Source: Allantophomopsis cytisporea (lineage: Eukaryota; Ascomycota; Leotiomycetes; Phacidiales; Phacidiaceae). From it: a stretch of 64,000 bases of DNA. The DNA lies in the NCBI GenBank assembly GCA_024752435.1, contig CP103029.1, positions 868,001 through 932,000 of the forward strand. The letters run 5' to 3'. Each line of letters begins with the position of its first letter. Position 1 is the stretch's first letter. A program made the position numbers and the translations under genes. The notes under the pieces are model-generated. The model saw only the letters and a list, made by a program, of their open reading frames with translations, ran no database searches and was not told where the DNA came from. This document shows, piece after piece, positions 49,085 to 60,757 of this stretch.

Positions 49085-51548
49085 GGTAGCGTCTGTAGCA
49101 GCAATTGACTCCTCCCTTCCTTCTCCTGCGATTGGGAATTGAGATTTGCGCGGTCTTCGGGTACGTGGGGTCTCTACAAAGCCCTCAAACTGTTGTGTTT
49201 TCCTATACAGCTATGAGAATCTTCCTTTGCTGGGAATTGATTTTGCGGGAGAGGGATCTCACTTAGGGGTCGCGCGCAGACTGTAACGTCCCGACATGAT
49301 GGCAACCTCTCACTGTTTATATGCAACGAGGCAGGAGCAAGGGTTGGAGATGTGAGAAAGAAAGGAGTAAATGATGTAAATAATGCAATTGTTGTTTTCA
49401 GATTATGGAATCATGCTGCATATGGTTAAGCTCGCACTGAAGTTGTTGCGTTCAAATGACAGCACAGTGTTATTTCTTAACCACCTAAGGTATTTGTTTT
49501 GTTACTACCGCGGGTTCCTGTGCCGGTTCTGGCGCCGACGGGTAAAAACGCGAAATTGATGTGTTTCCCAGCCAATCAGAGTGCTTTTGCTAAGGCAATT
49601 GGCTTTGGAGCTGTCATAGATCGCCCAGGGTGTTATGCAGGTCACGCAGGTGTCGCGAAAATACAGACAGCAACAGCTTAAACCCAGACATCGTGACTCT
49701 CCACTACTCAGGCACCATCGACACATTCAGGCTCTTACGGCCTCAATATTCCTCCGAATTGTATCGGACTTGCACATTTCTTGCATGTATTTCGGATTTT
49801 ACATGCTCATTCGTATGAGCATATCAAGTTGAGAACGGTCTCATACAACACTTGGCGTATCGGTTGTCTGAAGCTTTAGCTGGATACGCTCGAACTTCTC
49901 CACATGTTCATTTAAGACTTCATCTTTCTGGTTTGAGTAATGGCAGGATATTGACGCTGAGGTTGCTCTTTCGGCTCCACACACTGCCGGCAAATTTTGT
50001 GCCAGCAGATTCTAACATACATTTGTCTAATTGCGGCCCACGCAGTATGTAGCCAGGTATCATATATATCTTGTTAGCTATTCGTCTTCTTTACAACTAT
50101 TGTCTGACAGAGTCAAGAACGATCATTGTTTTCTATTACGATACGCATCAAATCTCATATTGGTTGCCTCTTTCGACCATTGGGTCGAGTTGTGACTATG
50201 ACAGGTGATTGAGAGGACTGACATTTCCGAAAATATAAGCTCAATATCAATTCAACTCCATTCGACCCGAATACCAAGCACGTTCATCTCAACAACACCA
50301 CAAGACATAACGTCGGTGACCGCATTGCGCGGATCCTGGGAGTTGCAATGCCTTTCCATCATGAAAGGGGAGGTAAGTACAGTTCCTCGATCTTGTCGAG
50401 CACGGTAGTCAAGTCAGTGGAGGAAAGGAGAGTGAGAGAGAGTCTACATATTCCAGTCCAACGTACATGATTCGAGCATGATAAGCAGCCCGACTGTACA
50501 CATTAATGGTATGCGATATACCAGCTCTACAAAGGCCTGGCAGCCATATACATCTCAACAAAACAAGGACAATCTATATGGTACGGAGCTTATGCGTTTC
50601 TGCAGTTGGCAGCAAGCTGGCAGTGCCTATCTGGTGACGTTGCGACGTTGCGACGTTCACGAAGTCGAATCCAGCTCACCAACCAGCAGTCTCAACTACC
50701 TCTCTCTCATGGAAAGGACTAGGCAATTTAATTTGAGCTTAGAGAATAAAATATTCAAGCGGACAGCCCTTTTGTCGTTGCTAGCCTTTTGATGCAAATT
50801 CCCGGTGATGTCGAGTACATAGATATAGGTAGTTACGCAGTACGGTACGTAGTGTACCGTTTTGAGTTTTCCATGACTCTGCGCACAACAGAAAGATAGG
50901 AAACCCACTTTGTCGGTCTCTGATGGCAATTGATATCACAGTCTGAGATGACCAGTCTAGACAATCTTCAAGCATTTTTGAAGTGTCCTCCTGAACAGCT
51001 GGGAAGACCTTCAAGACCTCCCCGAGGAGTAAAACGTGCAATTCTTCCGGTTCTCTGCATGTACATCTCGATGTACATACCATAGAACCATGGTACTCTA
51101 TGAATGGCACTTCCGATTCGGTAGTGTAAAGTAAGGGTATGCAGTCTCTCCATATGGGGAATTCCTAGGGAATCTCAGGCAGTCCGCCAAGTGGTCCAGG
51201 CCGCTTAGCCAGTCAGGTGTCCGTGTCAAGCAAGCGAACCTGGATAGGCCGCACACACCCGACTTGCTTTTGAGAACTTCTTCTTCTCACGAACGATCAA
51301 ACACATCCCACATCTACATAAATCAACAAACAATTCGTTTGTTATTTACGCTCAATATCACGACTCTCCCATCTCGAATCTTTTCCCACCAAAACCTGTA
51401 TGTCTTTCCAGCAACTTTGAGCACTTTACTCTGTCCGCAGTCCACTTTTGCCCCTCCATCAAGCTTCTCAGCCCGCGCTTGAAGAATCTTCCGATGTCAA
51501 AATTCACTCATAACTAACTCACTTCTTTCAACAGCTTTACATTTCAAA
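49085..51548. promoter_or_regulatory. Divergent spacer between ERG4 and GIS2-type genes
   Basis: 2.46 kb between divergent starts. I see no gene; the frames are short (to 109 codons) and overlap on both strands. The last 300 bases before 51549 are pyrimidine-rich on the + strand, as expected for the leader of the CCHC protein gene. The ERG4 side has a stretch of CCTTCC/TCTCC-type sequence on its own strand. Confidence 0.45.
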
Positions 51549-52720
51549 ATGGAGTACGGATCTGCCCCACAAGGACGCGGTTGCTACAACTGTGAGTTTA
51601 ATCCCCGCTCAAGAAGCACTTTATCTCTATCCTATATCTTTCTCCAACAAACAATACTCGATTTCGCTCCAATCGCAAACACTCTGGCACACATATAAGC
51701 AATCCCAGCAAAAAATCACAAACAATAAGGGTCGATGATCACGTTCAGTTTGATATTAATCCTACGGGATGTTTTGAATCCTGTCGACCTCACCCTCGAA
51801 ATTGAACTCTGGTAGCGAGGCGACCAAATATTTGATATTGCCTCTCTTCCCAACTCAACAGATGCACCAATGAAGAACCATCTCATTCGACTACTACCAC
51901 CCAAGAACTCCCGATGATTTGTCATTCGCAATTCACATGTCACCAGAAATTGTGGGAAACATCTACTGACAAAATATGTAGGCGGCGATGCTTCCCACCA
52001 GGCTCGCGACTGCCCAACCCGTGGCCCAGCCAAGTGGTCAGTCGAATGATTATCGAATGTGGAAGAAGGAGAACTGATGAGTGGTGTAGCTACAACTGCG
52101 GTGGTGAGGGACACATGAGTAAGTCATTTTGTGATGTATGACATATGATCTCAATACTAATTGTTTACTAGGCCGTGAGTGCCCAGAGGGTCCAAAGGAC
52201 AAGACCTGCTACAAGTGCGGTCAGGCCGGTCACATCTCCCGTGACTGCACCAACCCAGCTGCCGAGGGTGCTGGACGTGGTTTCCAGTCCGGTGGTTCCC
52301 AGGAGTGCTACAAGGTATGAGATCTATAATCTTGTATCTCTGACTATCATTTCTAATAAGATCATAGTGCTCCAAGATCGGACACATTGCCCGTAACTGC
52401 CCAGAGGCTGGTGCCGGTGGTTACTCCCAGGGAGGTTACGGCGGTGGTAACTCCTACGGTGGTGGATTCGGTGGCAACCAGAGAGGCCAGACTTGCTACT
52501 CCTGCGGTGGTTACGGACACATGTCCCGTAAGTATTTGTTCAAACCTCTCATCACATAGATTACTAACTCTTCCAAGGTGACTGCACCCAGGGCCAGAAG
52601 TGCTACAACTGTGGTGAGGTCGGACATCTTTCCCGTGACTGCCCATCCGAGACCTCTTCTGAGCGTACTTGCTACAAGTGCAAGCAGCCAGGTCACGTCC
52701 AGGCTCAGTGCCCAAACTAA
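51549..52720 (+). CDS. GIS2: Seven-knuckle CCHC zinc-finger protein (GIS2/byr3/CNBP)
   Basis: Small nucleic-acid binding protein of 190 residues; yeast Gis2 and human CNBP bind G-rich RNA and affect translation. Six exons: 51549-51591, 51982-52036, 52090-52118, 52172-52314, 52368-52527 and 52578-52720. Introns are 390, 53, 53, 53 and 50 bp. Seven CX2CX4HX4C knuckles are visible: CYNCGDASHQARDC, CYNCGGEGHMSREC, CYKCGQAGHISRDC, CYKCSKIGHIARNC, CYSCGGYGHMSRDC, CYNCGEVGHLSRDC and CYKCKQPGHVQAQC. A Gly/Tyr-rich linker lies between knuckles 4 and 5. Exon 3 is only 29 bp. All five introns cut inside knuckles 1, 2, 4 and 5 or at their borders. Codon use is strongly biased to C-ending codons and GGT, so the gene is probably highly expressed. 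The joins all keep the frame and the Cys/His spacing. Confidence 0.95.
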
Positions 52721-54070
52721 GTTGAGCATATGCTAGCGGCGATGACGATACAAAACTACATTGAGACGAATTCACAAGGAGAGAAGTTAATTATGACCCC
52801 GGGCATTCGGAAAGGGTGGCAGTTGATCTGAGAATTTGATTCTTTGTATATTTGTACAATTTTTTCGGGGCGACCAAAAAGAAGAGACGTTCTCGTCGGC
52901 GTTTTCAAAGACGATTGTTCCATGGGGCTTTGTTTCAACTTTCTCGGAATCATTGGTCTTTGTTGGTTTTTTCTATTTCATTTTTCGGCAGGCATGGTCA
53001 TGACCTTCTTCACTATCAAAAGCATCTCGAAGATCTCGCTGCGCGGCTTTCACATCGCAATGTCAGCAGCACCATTTTTTACGACGTCATGCATTTACGT
53101 ACCTGGCTGCATGGCTGGCAGTCGATGTACGTTAGCACCTTTGACCAATCAATGAAAGTGTGCGCATAAAATTTTCCACGTACCTTGCATGCAGTGTGAA
53201 TTCCAATGATATCGTTCAAAATCAATTACAAGTACAACGTACTTTGCCTAAATCACACGTGTGGTGGCGGCGGTAAGGGAGATGCCCAAAAGCCTTTGGT
53301 CGTGAAACCAGCAGATTTATGCGTTTACGGTGACTTGAACATATGCTATGTCGATCACCGTAGATCTGCAAATATGTTCTTCGACGTCAGAAACGTGTTT
53401 TCACATATTTTCACATGGAGTTTTCTTTTATATCTGGCCTCAACATTCACCTTCCTAACTTGCAAATCTGTGATGAAATTCCACACCTCGGGATCTTTGG
53501 TGTCCACAATCACGTGCAGGGGCCAACCCTGCCGCTGATTCGGCATGATAACAATTGGGCGTTGCATTCCATCGACATAATTTCGGAGCCTTACCCGCAC
53601 GCGCATACGCGGTTGAATGTCAACAACTGAATAACAAACACAGTCTGAAGCAACTGTGCTTCCACAAACCATTCATAGTATCTATTTTGAGGCATTTTAA
53701 CCTCATCTGAAATCATCTGAAGTTTGTAACTTTACTGGATTGACGAAACAGCGCCTTACAATCGCGAATGAACGAGATTACGATTACACGAACTTCGACC
53801 CCTTAGCAACCACGGCAACAGAAAACAGACGGACGGACGAACTTTATGGAGCTTCAGCGATACTTTGGGAAGGGATATTTGGCATTTTCTTCAAAGTCAA
53901 ACACGGTTGCACGATTTGATACCAAAGTAAACAAAACACACGACCCTTTCGTCAGTGTCGCACTTCACGACCCCACGTTCAGAGCTTTGTAAGACATCGT
54001 AATCATCGATACCCACATATGAGAGCTTTGAAAATCCAAAAACACAACACTTCATCAACAAACCGCAAAG
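52721..54070. other. Spacer between GIS2-type gene and kinesin
   Basis: 1.35 kb with the 3' flank of the CCHC gene and the promoter and leader of the kinesin. Frames of up to 110 codons overlap and match nothing. The last 250 bases are A/C-rich and G-poor on +, as expected before the kinesin start. Confidence 0.5.
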
Positions 54071-57000
54071 ATGGCGCCGGCAGGAGGCGGAAACATCAAG
54101 GTAGTGGTGCGATGTAGACCCTTCAACAGTCGAGAAATCGACCGCGGCGCACAATGTATCGTGCAGATGAAGGGCAACCAAACGGTCCTCACGCCCTCAG
54201 ATACACAAACCGCCGCAAAGGGTGCCGCGAACAAGGATCTTGGACCAAAGTCATTCGCCTTCGATAAATCGTACTGGTCGTTCGACAAATCCGATGCGAA
54301 TTATGCGGGACAGGAAGACCTTCACAACGACCTTGGTCGGCCATTGCTGGATAATGCATTTCAGGGTTATAACAACTGTATCTTCGCATACGGTCAGACT
54401 GGGTCTGGAAAATCTTACTCGATGATGGGTTATGGACCAGATGCCGGTGTCATTCCCAAGATTTGTCAAGACATGTTCCAACGGATCAACGAGCTGCAAG
54501 CCGCGGACCCCAACGTAAAATTCACTGTCGAAGTGTCGTATCTCGAAATTTACAACGAAAAAGTTCGAGATCTCTTGAATCCTACGACTAAGGGAAACCT
54601 CAAGGTCAGAGAGCATCCATCCACCGGTCCTTACGTCGAAGATTTGGCGAAACTGGTGGTTAGCAGCTTCAACGAAATCGAACATTTGATGGACGAAGGA
54701 AACAAGGCTCGAACTGTTGCAGCCACGAACATGAACGAAACCAGTAGTCGAAGTCACGCAGTTTTCACTCTTATGCTTACACAAAAACGCAAGGATGTCG
54801 AGACCAAGATGTCGATGGAGAAAGTCGCAAAGATCAGTTTGGTGGATTTGGCTGGTTCCGAAAGAGCTACATCTACTGGTGCTACGGGTGCTCGCTTGAA
54901 AGAGGGTGCTGAGATCAATAGATCTCTGTCTACGCTGGGTCGTGTCATTGCGGCATTAGCGGACTTGTCTACTGGAACAAAGAAGAAGAAGGCTGGAGCG
55001 AACCAAGTTCCGTACAGAGATAGTGTTCTGACATGGCTGCTGAAAGATTCTCTGGGAGGAAACAGTATGACAGCTATGATTGCTGCCATCAGTCCTGCCG
55101 ATATCAATTTTGACGAAACCCTGAGTACCCTGCGATACGCCGATAGTGCTAAGAGAATCAAGAACCATGCTGTGGTCAATGAAGATGCAAATGCACGGAT
55201 GATTCGCGAACTCAAAGAGGAACTGGAGGCATTAAGGGGGAAGTTGAGTGGAGGTGGTGTCGGAGGGATTGCAGAAGAGACTTACGCTGAAGGCACTCCT
55301 CTTGAGAAACAGATTGTCAGCATCAAACAAGCTGATGGAACCGTGAAAAAGGTATCTAAAGCCGAGATTGCTGAACAACTTGATCAGTCAGAGAAATTGT
55401 ACTCCGATCTCAACCAAACATGGGAGGAGAAACTGCAGAAGACAGAAGAAATCCACAAGGAACGTGAATCGGCATTAGAAGAACTCGGTATCAGTATCGA
55501 GAAGGGATTTGTAGGACTGCACACACCCAAGAAGATGCCCCATCTTGTCAATCTATCGGATGACCCACTTCTTGCTGAGTGTCTTGTGTACAATCTCAAA
55601 CCGGGAACCACCACTGTAGGTAACGTCGAAACAAATGCTGTTAACACGTCTGAGATTCGATTGAATGGAAGTACTATTCTGCACGCGCACTGTACGTTCG
55701 AGAATGTGGATGAAGTGGTGACTGTTGTGCCCAATGAGGGTGCTGCAGTCATGATAAATGGAAAGAGAATCACCACTCCTAAACGTCTAAGAAGTGGCTA
55801 CAGAATCATACTTGGCGACTTCCATATCTTCCGTTTCAACCATCCAATGGAGGCAAGAGCAGAGAGGGCCGAACAAAGTTTGCTACGACACTCTGTAACA
55901 GCCGCACAACTTGCTGAAGGCGATGCGAGCGTGGGGACCCCAAGTCGTAGTCCCAGACCAGCCGGACACGAACGCATTAATAGTGGCCTCGAGTGGGATG
56001 GAAGCCGACCGGAATCTCCATTTTCTCAGCGTGGACGCGACTTCGATTGGTCCTTCGCAAGAAGAGAAGCCGCAAGCGCTATCTTGGGACCAGATCAAAA
56101 GATTGCAGGCCTCACTGACGAGGAGCTTAATATTCTATTTGAGGATGTTCAAAGAGCACGAGCTGAGCGCAAGAATGGAAAGGATGCCGACGATGACTTG
56201 GACTCGATGAGCTCATACCCAGTCAGAGAAAAGTATGCTTCTGGAGGCACAATTGACAACTTCTCACTCGACACAGCTCTGACCATGCCCTCAACTCCTC
56301 GACAAGGAGAGGTCGAGGACAAACTTCGGGAGGTTCGAGAAGAGATGCAAAATCAACTTGATAAGCAGAAAGAGGATTTCCAAGATCAACTCAAAACCGC
56401 TGAGGCTGGTAACGTTGAAGTGGAGGAGATCAAGAAGGAGAAGGAGCGGATGCACCAAGCCCTGCAAGAGGCGAAAGAAGAGATGCAGAAGCAGTTGGAG
56501 GTGCAGAAGAAAGAGTTTGAGGAGCGACTCGAACAGTTGGCTCCTGGTTCCACAAGCAAGCCTGGGCCCAAAGGCTTGAGTGACAAGGAGATTTCGATTG
56601 TGAAGAAGGCTAGCAAGCACTGGCGTGATCAGCGATATGTACGAATGGCAGAATCTGTTCTTTCGGCGGCTGCAACTCTTAAGGAAGCACAAATTATGAG
56701 CCAGGAGATGGATGAGAGCGTAGTGTTTCAGTTCGCTATAATCGATGTTGGCCATGGATCTTGTTCCTCCTACGACATGGTTCTGAACGATATAGAAGAG
56801 GGTGACGATGTCTTCCTTGAAAATGCTGGGAAGCCATGTGTTGGAATACGAGTCATCGACTACAAGGCTAGTGTTGTGCATCTCTGGAGTTTGGAAAAGT
56901 TGAAGGATCGGGTGAGACTTATGAGACAGATGCATCAATATCTCGACCGACCCGAATATATGCAACATTTCAGACTCGATAACCCTTTTATGGAGACATG

Positions 57001-59029
57001 TATGCCGCAGTATACACTAGTTGGAGATGTTGATGTACCTCTGACTGCAGTCTTTGAGAGTAGAGTCCAAGATTTTAGCTTGGACGTTCTTTCACCCTAT
57101 ACGTCAAGCGTTATTGGTATTATCAAACTCTCTCTCGAGCCATCCTCAGCAAGAGCACCTTCGAGTACACTAAAGTTCAATGTGGTTATGCATGATATGA
57201 TGGGATTTGCTGAGCGCGAAGGAACCGAAGTTCATGCCCAGCTGTTCATACCTGGCATATCTGAGGATGGCGGCGTTACAACGACTCAAATGATTAGCGA
57301 CTTTGACGAAGGGCCGATTCGTTTCGAAAGTGTACACAGTATGAGTGTTCCAATATCTAGTCCAAAGAGCGTGTGTCTGCGTGTTGCCATCTTCGCAAAA
57401 GTATCTTCAATGCACTTGGATAAGCTGCTGAGCTGGGATGACATGCGGGATTCTGTGGTTCAGCCAAAAAAGAAGCGGAAGAACGCAAGAATCTCCGAGT
57501 CTCACTTTCACAAGGAGGAAAAGCACGACGTATTCACTAGAGTACAAATTCTCGAGCTGGCAGAGAATGGAGAGTATTTGCCAGTCGATGTATTGCAGAC
57601 TAGTGACGTTGATAAGGGTGCCTACCAGTTACATCAAGGTCTTCAGCGAAGAATTGTTGTCAGTCTAGTTCACAGCTCGGGCGATACTTTGGGGTGGAAC
57701 GATGTCTCAAACATGCGCGTAGGACGTATTCAGCTGGTTGACCAGGTCGGGAAAACTCCAGATCTAGGATCTTCTACCCCTGATATTCCTATCAAGCTGG
57801 TAGCACCGCCTGTGATTAAAAGTAACCCCAACGGTACCTGCAGTGTTACAATGACTGGTCAATGGGACTCTTCTCTGCATGACTCACTATTGCTAGATCG
57901 CACGACTGCTGATAAGCATCGGGTGAAAATGTCTGTCTCTTGGTCTATCATGTCTTCTCGTCTTGCCGAGCCAACCACGTTCTCTATGGATCTCTGCTCT
58001 CAGATCCTTTCTCGTTCACACACTCGCCAAAGGTCTATGCTTTCAAGTTTATGGCAGACTGTGAGAGTTGTTCATTCGACATCCACCATTTTCGCCCTGG
58101 GCATCAAGCCAACTCCAGTGAAGAGAGTGAGTGACCTTTGGCGAATGAACACAAAGAACGATTACGTGAAAGGTGAAGAAGGGCTCACTGGCTGGACACC
58201 AAGAGGTGTTAGTCTTGTGAGAGACTTCATCGCAGGGAAACGAAGAAGAAGACGTATGGCCGAGCTTGAGGCTGTGAAGGTCTTGCTTAGTCGATTCCCA
58301 AACTTCTCTTTCGAGCCAGTGCCAAAGGAGGAATCAGTCGAGAGCACTCTCGAAAGTATGGGCTTGGGAATCGAAGGTATTGAATCCAAACAGTCTCAAG
58401 AAGAGCAAGATGAAGAAGTAACATTCAGCGACGAGCAAAAAGCAATTCTTCAGAAATACTTAGGACTATGGCACAAGCACCACGACCCAACCGACCGAAT
58501 CCTACTTCCGCAGAACGTCGAGCCCCCCTCCACAGGCGCCCCTGCCTCACCAACAAGTGAAGAACCACCACGTCTGACAGCCACTGTAAACACCGTAACC
58601 AAAAATAAAGAGGTCCTCAAAGGCGGCTACCTTTTGGTCCCAAGCGCGGACAGCACACGCTGGTTGCGACGTTTCGTCGAGCTGCGCCGTCCATACCTCC
58701 ACATCCACTCGGTGCCAGACGGCGAGGAAATCGGTATCATAAGCTTGCGTAACAGCCGTGTCGATCATCGGCCGGAAATTGCGAAGCTGCTTCAACGCGA
58801 TGAACCGGTTCGTAATGGCGCAACTGCCACCGGTATCTGGAGTGGACGGACAGCTCAGCCACCGCGGGAAGAAGAGACGGTTTTTGCTATCTACGGCACG
58901 GATAATACGTGGTTGTTTAAGACACGGAGTGAAAGAGATAAGGTCGAGTGGATATTCAAGATCGATATGGCTTATTTTGGGAGCGGGCAAAGCGGTGGGA
59001 ATAGTGGGGAAGGAAGTGGTGATGATTAG
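54071..59029 (+). CDS. UNCA: Kinesin-3 motor, UNC-104/KIF1A family
   Basis: Plus-end directed microtubule motor of 1652 residues encoded in one uninterrupted exon. Filamentous fungal members (UncA in Aspergillus, Kin3 in Ustilago) carry early endosomes and other vesicles along microtubules. Domain order: motor at 1 to about 365 with P-loop GQTGSGKS (108-115), switch I NETSSRSH, switch II DLAGSE; a short neck coiled coil; an FHA domain at about 505-600 (TTTVGN, HAHCTFENVDE, NGKRI); a coiled coil of Glu/Lys/Gln repeats at about 750-840; KIF1B-like and DUF3694-type middle regions; and a C-terminal PH domain at about 1517-1630 (KGGYLLVPS, WLRRFVELR, TWLFKTRSE) for phosphoinositide binding. The very C-terminus is Gly/Ser-rich. 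The ATG has a good context (AAAGATGGCG). No intron was needed to follow family sequence. Confidence 0.96.
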   Translation: MAPAGGGNIKVVVRCRPFNSREIDRGAQCIVQMKGNQTVLTPSDTQTAAKGAANKDLGPKSFAFDKSYWSFDKSDANYAGQEDLHNDLGRPLLDNAFQGYNNCIFAYGQTGSGKSYSMMGYGPDAGVIPKICQDMFQRINELQAADPNVKFTVEVSYLEIYNEKVRDLLNPTTKGNLKVREHPSTGPYVEDLAKLVVSSFNEIEHLMDEGNKARTVAATNMNETSSRSHAVFTLMLTQKRKDVETKMSMEKVAKISLVDLAGSERATSTGATGARLKEGAEINRSLSTLGRVIAALADLSTGTKKKKAGANQVPYRDSVLTWLLKDSLGGNSMTAMIAAISPADINFDETLSTLRYADSAKRIKNHAVVNEDANARMIRELKEELEALRGKLSGGGVGGIAEETYAEGTPLEKQIVSIKQADGTVKKVSKAEIAEQLDQSEKLYSDLNQTWEEKLQKTEEIHKERESALEELGISIEKGFVGLHTPKKMPHLVNLSDDPLLAECLVYNLKPGTTTVGNVETNAVNTSEIRLNGSTILHAHCTFENVDEVVTVVPNEGAAVMINGKRITTPKRLRSGYRIILGDFHIFRFNHPMEARAERAEQSLLRHSVTAAQLAEGDASVGTPSRSPRPAGHERINSGLEWDGSRPESPFSQRGRDFDWSFARREAASAILGPDQKIAGLTDEELNILFEDVQRARAERKNGKDADDDLDSMSSYPVREKYASGGTIDNFSLDTALTMPSTPRQGEVEDKLREVREEMQNQLDKQKEDFQDQLKTAEAGNVEVEEIKKEKERMHQALQEAKEEMQKQLEVQKKEFEERLEQLAPGSTSKPGPKGLSDKEISIVKKASKHWRDQRYVRMAESVLSAAATLKEAQIMSQEMDESVVFQFAIIDVGHGSCSSYDMVLNDIEEGDDVFLENAGKPCVGIRVIDYKASVVHLWSLEKLKDRVRLMRQMHQYLDRPEYMQHFRLDNPFMETCMPQYTLVGDVDVPLTAVFESRVQDFSLDVLSPYTSSVIGIIKLSLEPSSARAPSSTLKFNVVMHDMMGFAEREGTEVHAQLFIPGISEDGGVTTTQMISDFDEGPIRFESVHSMSVPISSPKSVCLRVAIFAKVSSMHLDKLLSWDDMRDSVVQPKKKRKNARISESHFHKEEKHDVFTRVQILELAENGEYLPVDVLQTSDVDKGAYQLHQGLQRRIVVSLVHSSGDTLGWNDVSNMRVGRIQLVDQVGKTPDLGSSTPDIPIKLVAPPVIKSNPNGTCSVTMTGQWDSSLHDSLLLDRTTADKHRVKMSVSWSIMSSRLAEPTTFSMDLCSQILSRSHTRQRSMLSSLWQTVRVVHSTSTIFALGIKPTPVKRVSDLWRMNTKNDYVKGEEGLTGWTPRGVSLVRDFIAGKRRRRRMAELEAVKVLLSRFPNFSFEPVPKEESVESTLESMGLGIEGIESKQSQEEQDEEVTFSDEQKAILQKYLGLWHKHHDPTDRILLPQNVEPPSTGAPASPTSEEPPRLTATVNTVTKNKEVLKGGYLLVPSADSTRWLRRFVELRRPYLHIHSVPDGEEIGIISLRNSRVDHRPEIAKLLQRDEPVRNGATATGIWSGRTAQPPREEETVFAIYGTDNTWLFKTRSERDKVEWIFKIDMAYFGSGQSGGNSGEGSGDD

Positions 59030-60571
59030 AGTTGTGTGCATGTCAGTGCTGCTACTACTGGTGTGAAGGGTTCACGAGGATGGGTAATGGTGTTTGGAGT
59101 ATTATACCCCCAATATATGGTTAGATGTTTGAATATGGACGATCTTGGGCATGTAGGTAAGGTAGATTGTTAAATAGACTGACTGCCTTTGTGAACGTTC
59201 TTGCATGATTTGTGACATCGCGATTGTTGCTGCTGGGAGCTTTACTAGCTCATATTACTTCCATGAGTAGGAACTCTGGAGTTGTTTTGTATTCGGGAGT
59301 GCCAGATCGTAAGGGAAGAGCGATGGATATGGCGTAGGAGTATATGAGCACGCTTTCTCTCAGACTCTTCTTTTCTCTTCCTCTTCGCGACTACGTGGCA
59401 TATACGACCACAGCGTTATATATTTTATTTTTTTAGGTTGTATATATTGTCAGCCAAAGATCAAATGTATTTCCGCAAATTCTTCTCCGGTACCCTCACC
59501 GCCTGGCGTGCCCTGACGCCTAAGGACAGTATCAATCTGGTTCTTGACAAGCCTTCCGTGGAACCAGATCATCCCTCTTAGGGGACAGGCCCAGCGGTTC
59601 TTGACGGGCGGATTAGGAGGAGTGGAACAGAGCACCTCCGGGCATGGTAGTAAGTTTCCAACAGTCCCAAAAGCACTCTCTCTATTCGCACCATATCTGA
59701 TTTGCAAACTGGCGGCCCGATGGCGCTGCCTGTAAGACCCTCAAGCCGAAAGGCACTGCCTCCCCATGTGTTTCCGGGTGCCGGAAGGAGACATTGCTTC
59801 AGCATACCTCAGCTGTAGCTCTAGCTCTACCACCTTCCCACGCATCGAAACAAACATCGTCGGAGAATCGTGCTCAGCCATCCATTCGGTTTTCAATCTC
59901 ATCGGGATATCATGTGTACATTCTTTGCATCAAGCTTCGAGAATTGAAAGGTACAGCCTCCTCATCAGGACAAATGACAAGAAAGATACGAAAGACACGA
60001 AAGAAACGACCTCGCCATCGGGAACGAAAGTTTCAACCTCAATAATTGTTAGCAGACTCTGGGAGGACAAGGACGATACGAAAGACACTTATTCTGGATA
60101 ACAATGTAGGGAGTTAGGGATTCGTGGATGGAAAAATGGAAGATACGAAATGTTGAACCTACAGTAGAATGCCTACTTAGCGAAAGCGATATGTACATAC
60201 AATAAATGTCACAATAAGACACCTTGATGTCGAGCATCTTATCCCTGCATTTGGTAACTGCATCTATTTTCTCCTACGGCATTGACTGTAATGACCACTG
60301 GTATAAAATACTGGTATAAAATAATTGTGGTTACAAAAACGTTTCCCCCCTCTCGCCAACAATAGAAGTTCAATCCGATATCATTTGTGAACGCATCGAC
60401 CAATCTTGGCAAAGAAGCATGCCTGTGTCCTCCAATCATCGACCGAATCGCCCTGTTCAGCCGGAAACTCTTGAAAACCTCTCCTAACAACGACAGTATC
60501 GCCAGCAATCATAGTAGTGGTGCATAGAATTATATCCTCTCCAACACGCGTATGAACACGACCAACAACGA
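59030..60571. other. Spacer right of the kinesin
   Basis: 1.5 kb with the kinesin 3' flank (TATATATTTTA near 59417-59430) and the 3' flank of the small ORF at 60572. Repeated CGAAAGAC/ACGAAAGA words occur near 59985-60085. Frames are short; I see no gene. Confidence 0.5.
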
Positions 60572-60757
60572 TCATTCCCGATCAGAAGACTTCTTAACTT
60601 GTGCATCTTCTTTCTTTCGCCAGTTGCGCTGCTTCAGGTGCGCATAAAACACCGCACCCGTCCAGGTGTATGCTGCGAAACTTAGTTGTGGGTTCATTGC
60701 GAAAAAGAGCTTGTCTCTGGGCGTCATGGTGCGCCACACTGATATAAAGCCGCGCAT
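60572..60757 (-). CDS. Possible small membrane protein, 61 residues
   Basis: A short frame with a favourable ATG context (AAAACATGC). The translation starts with a basic/aromatic segment (MRGFISVWRTM), continues with a likely single membrane span (LSFAAYTWTGAVFYAHL, about 25-41) and ends in a strongly charged tail (KQRNWRKKEDAQVKKSSDRE). This layout is common among small mitochondrial inner-membrane or respiratory-chain accessory proteins of fungi, but I do not recognise the family. The frame stands alone between the kinesin and a long spacer, and no intron is needed. It could be chance at this length. Conservation in related fungi would decide. Confidence 0.4.
   Translation of the reverse strand: MRGFISVWRTMTPRDKLFFAMNPQLSFAAYTWTGAVFYAHLKQRNWRKKEDAQVKKSSDRE

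Noticed and set aside
51592..51981. Long first intron of the CCHC gene as a host of a box C/D snoRNA
   Set aside because: GATGAT words and a CTGA occur, but no proper RTGATGA box and no terminal stem. Not supportable.
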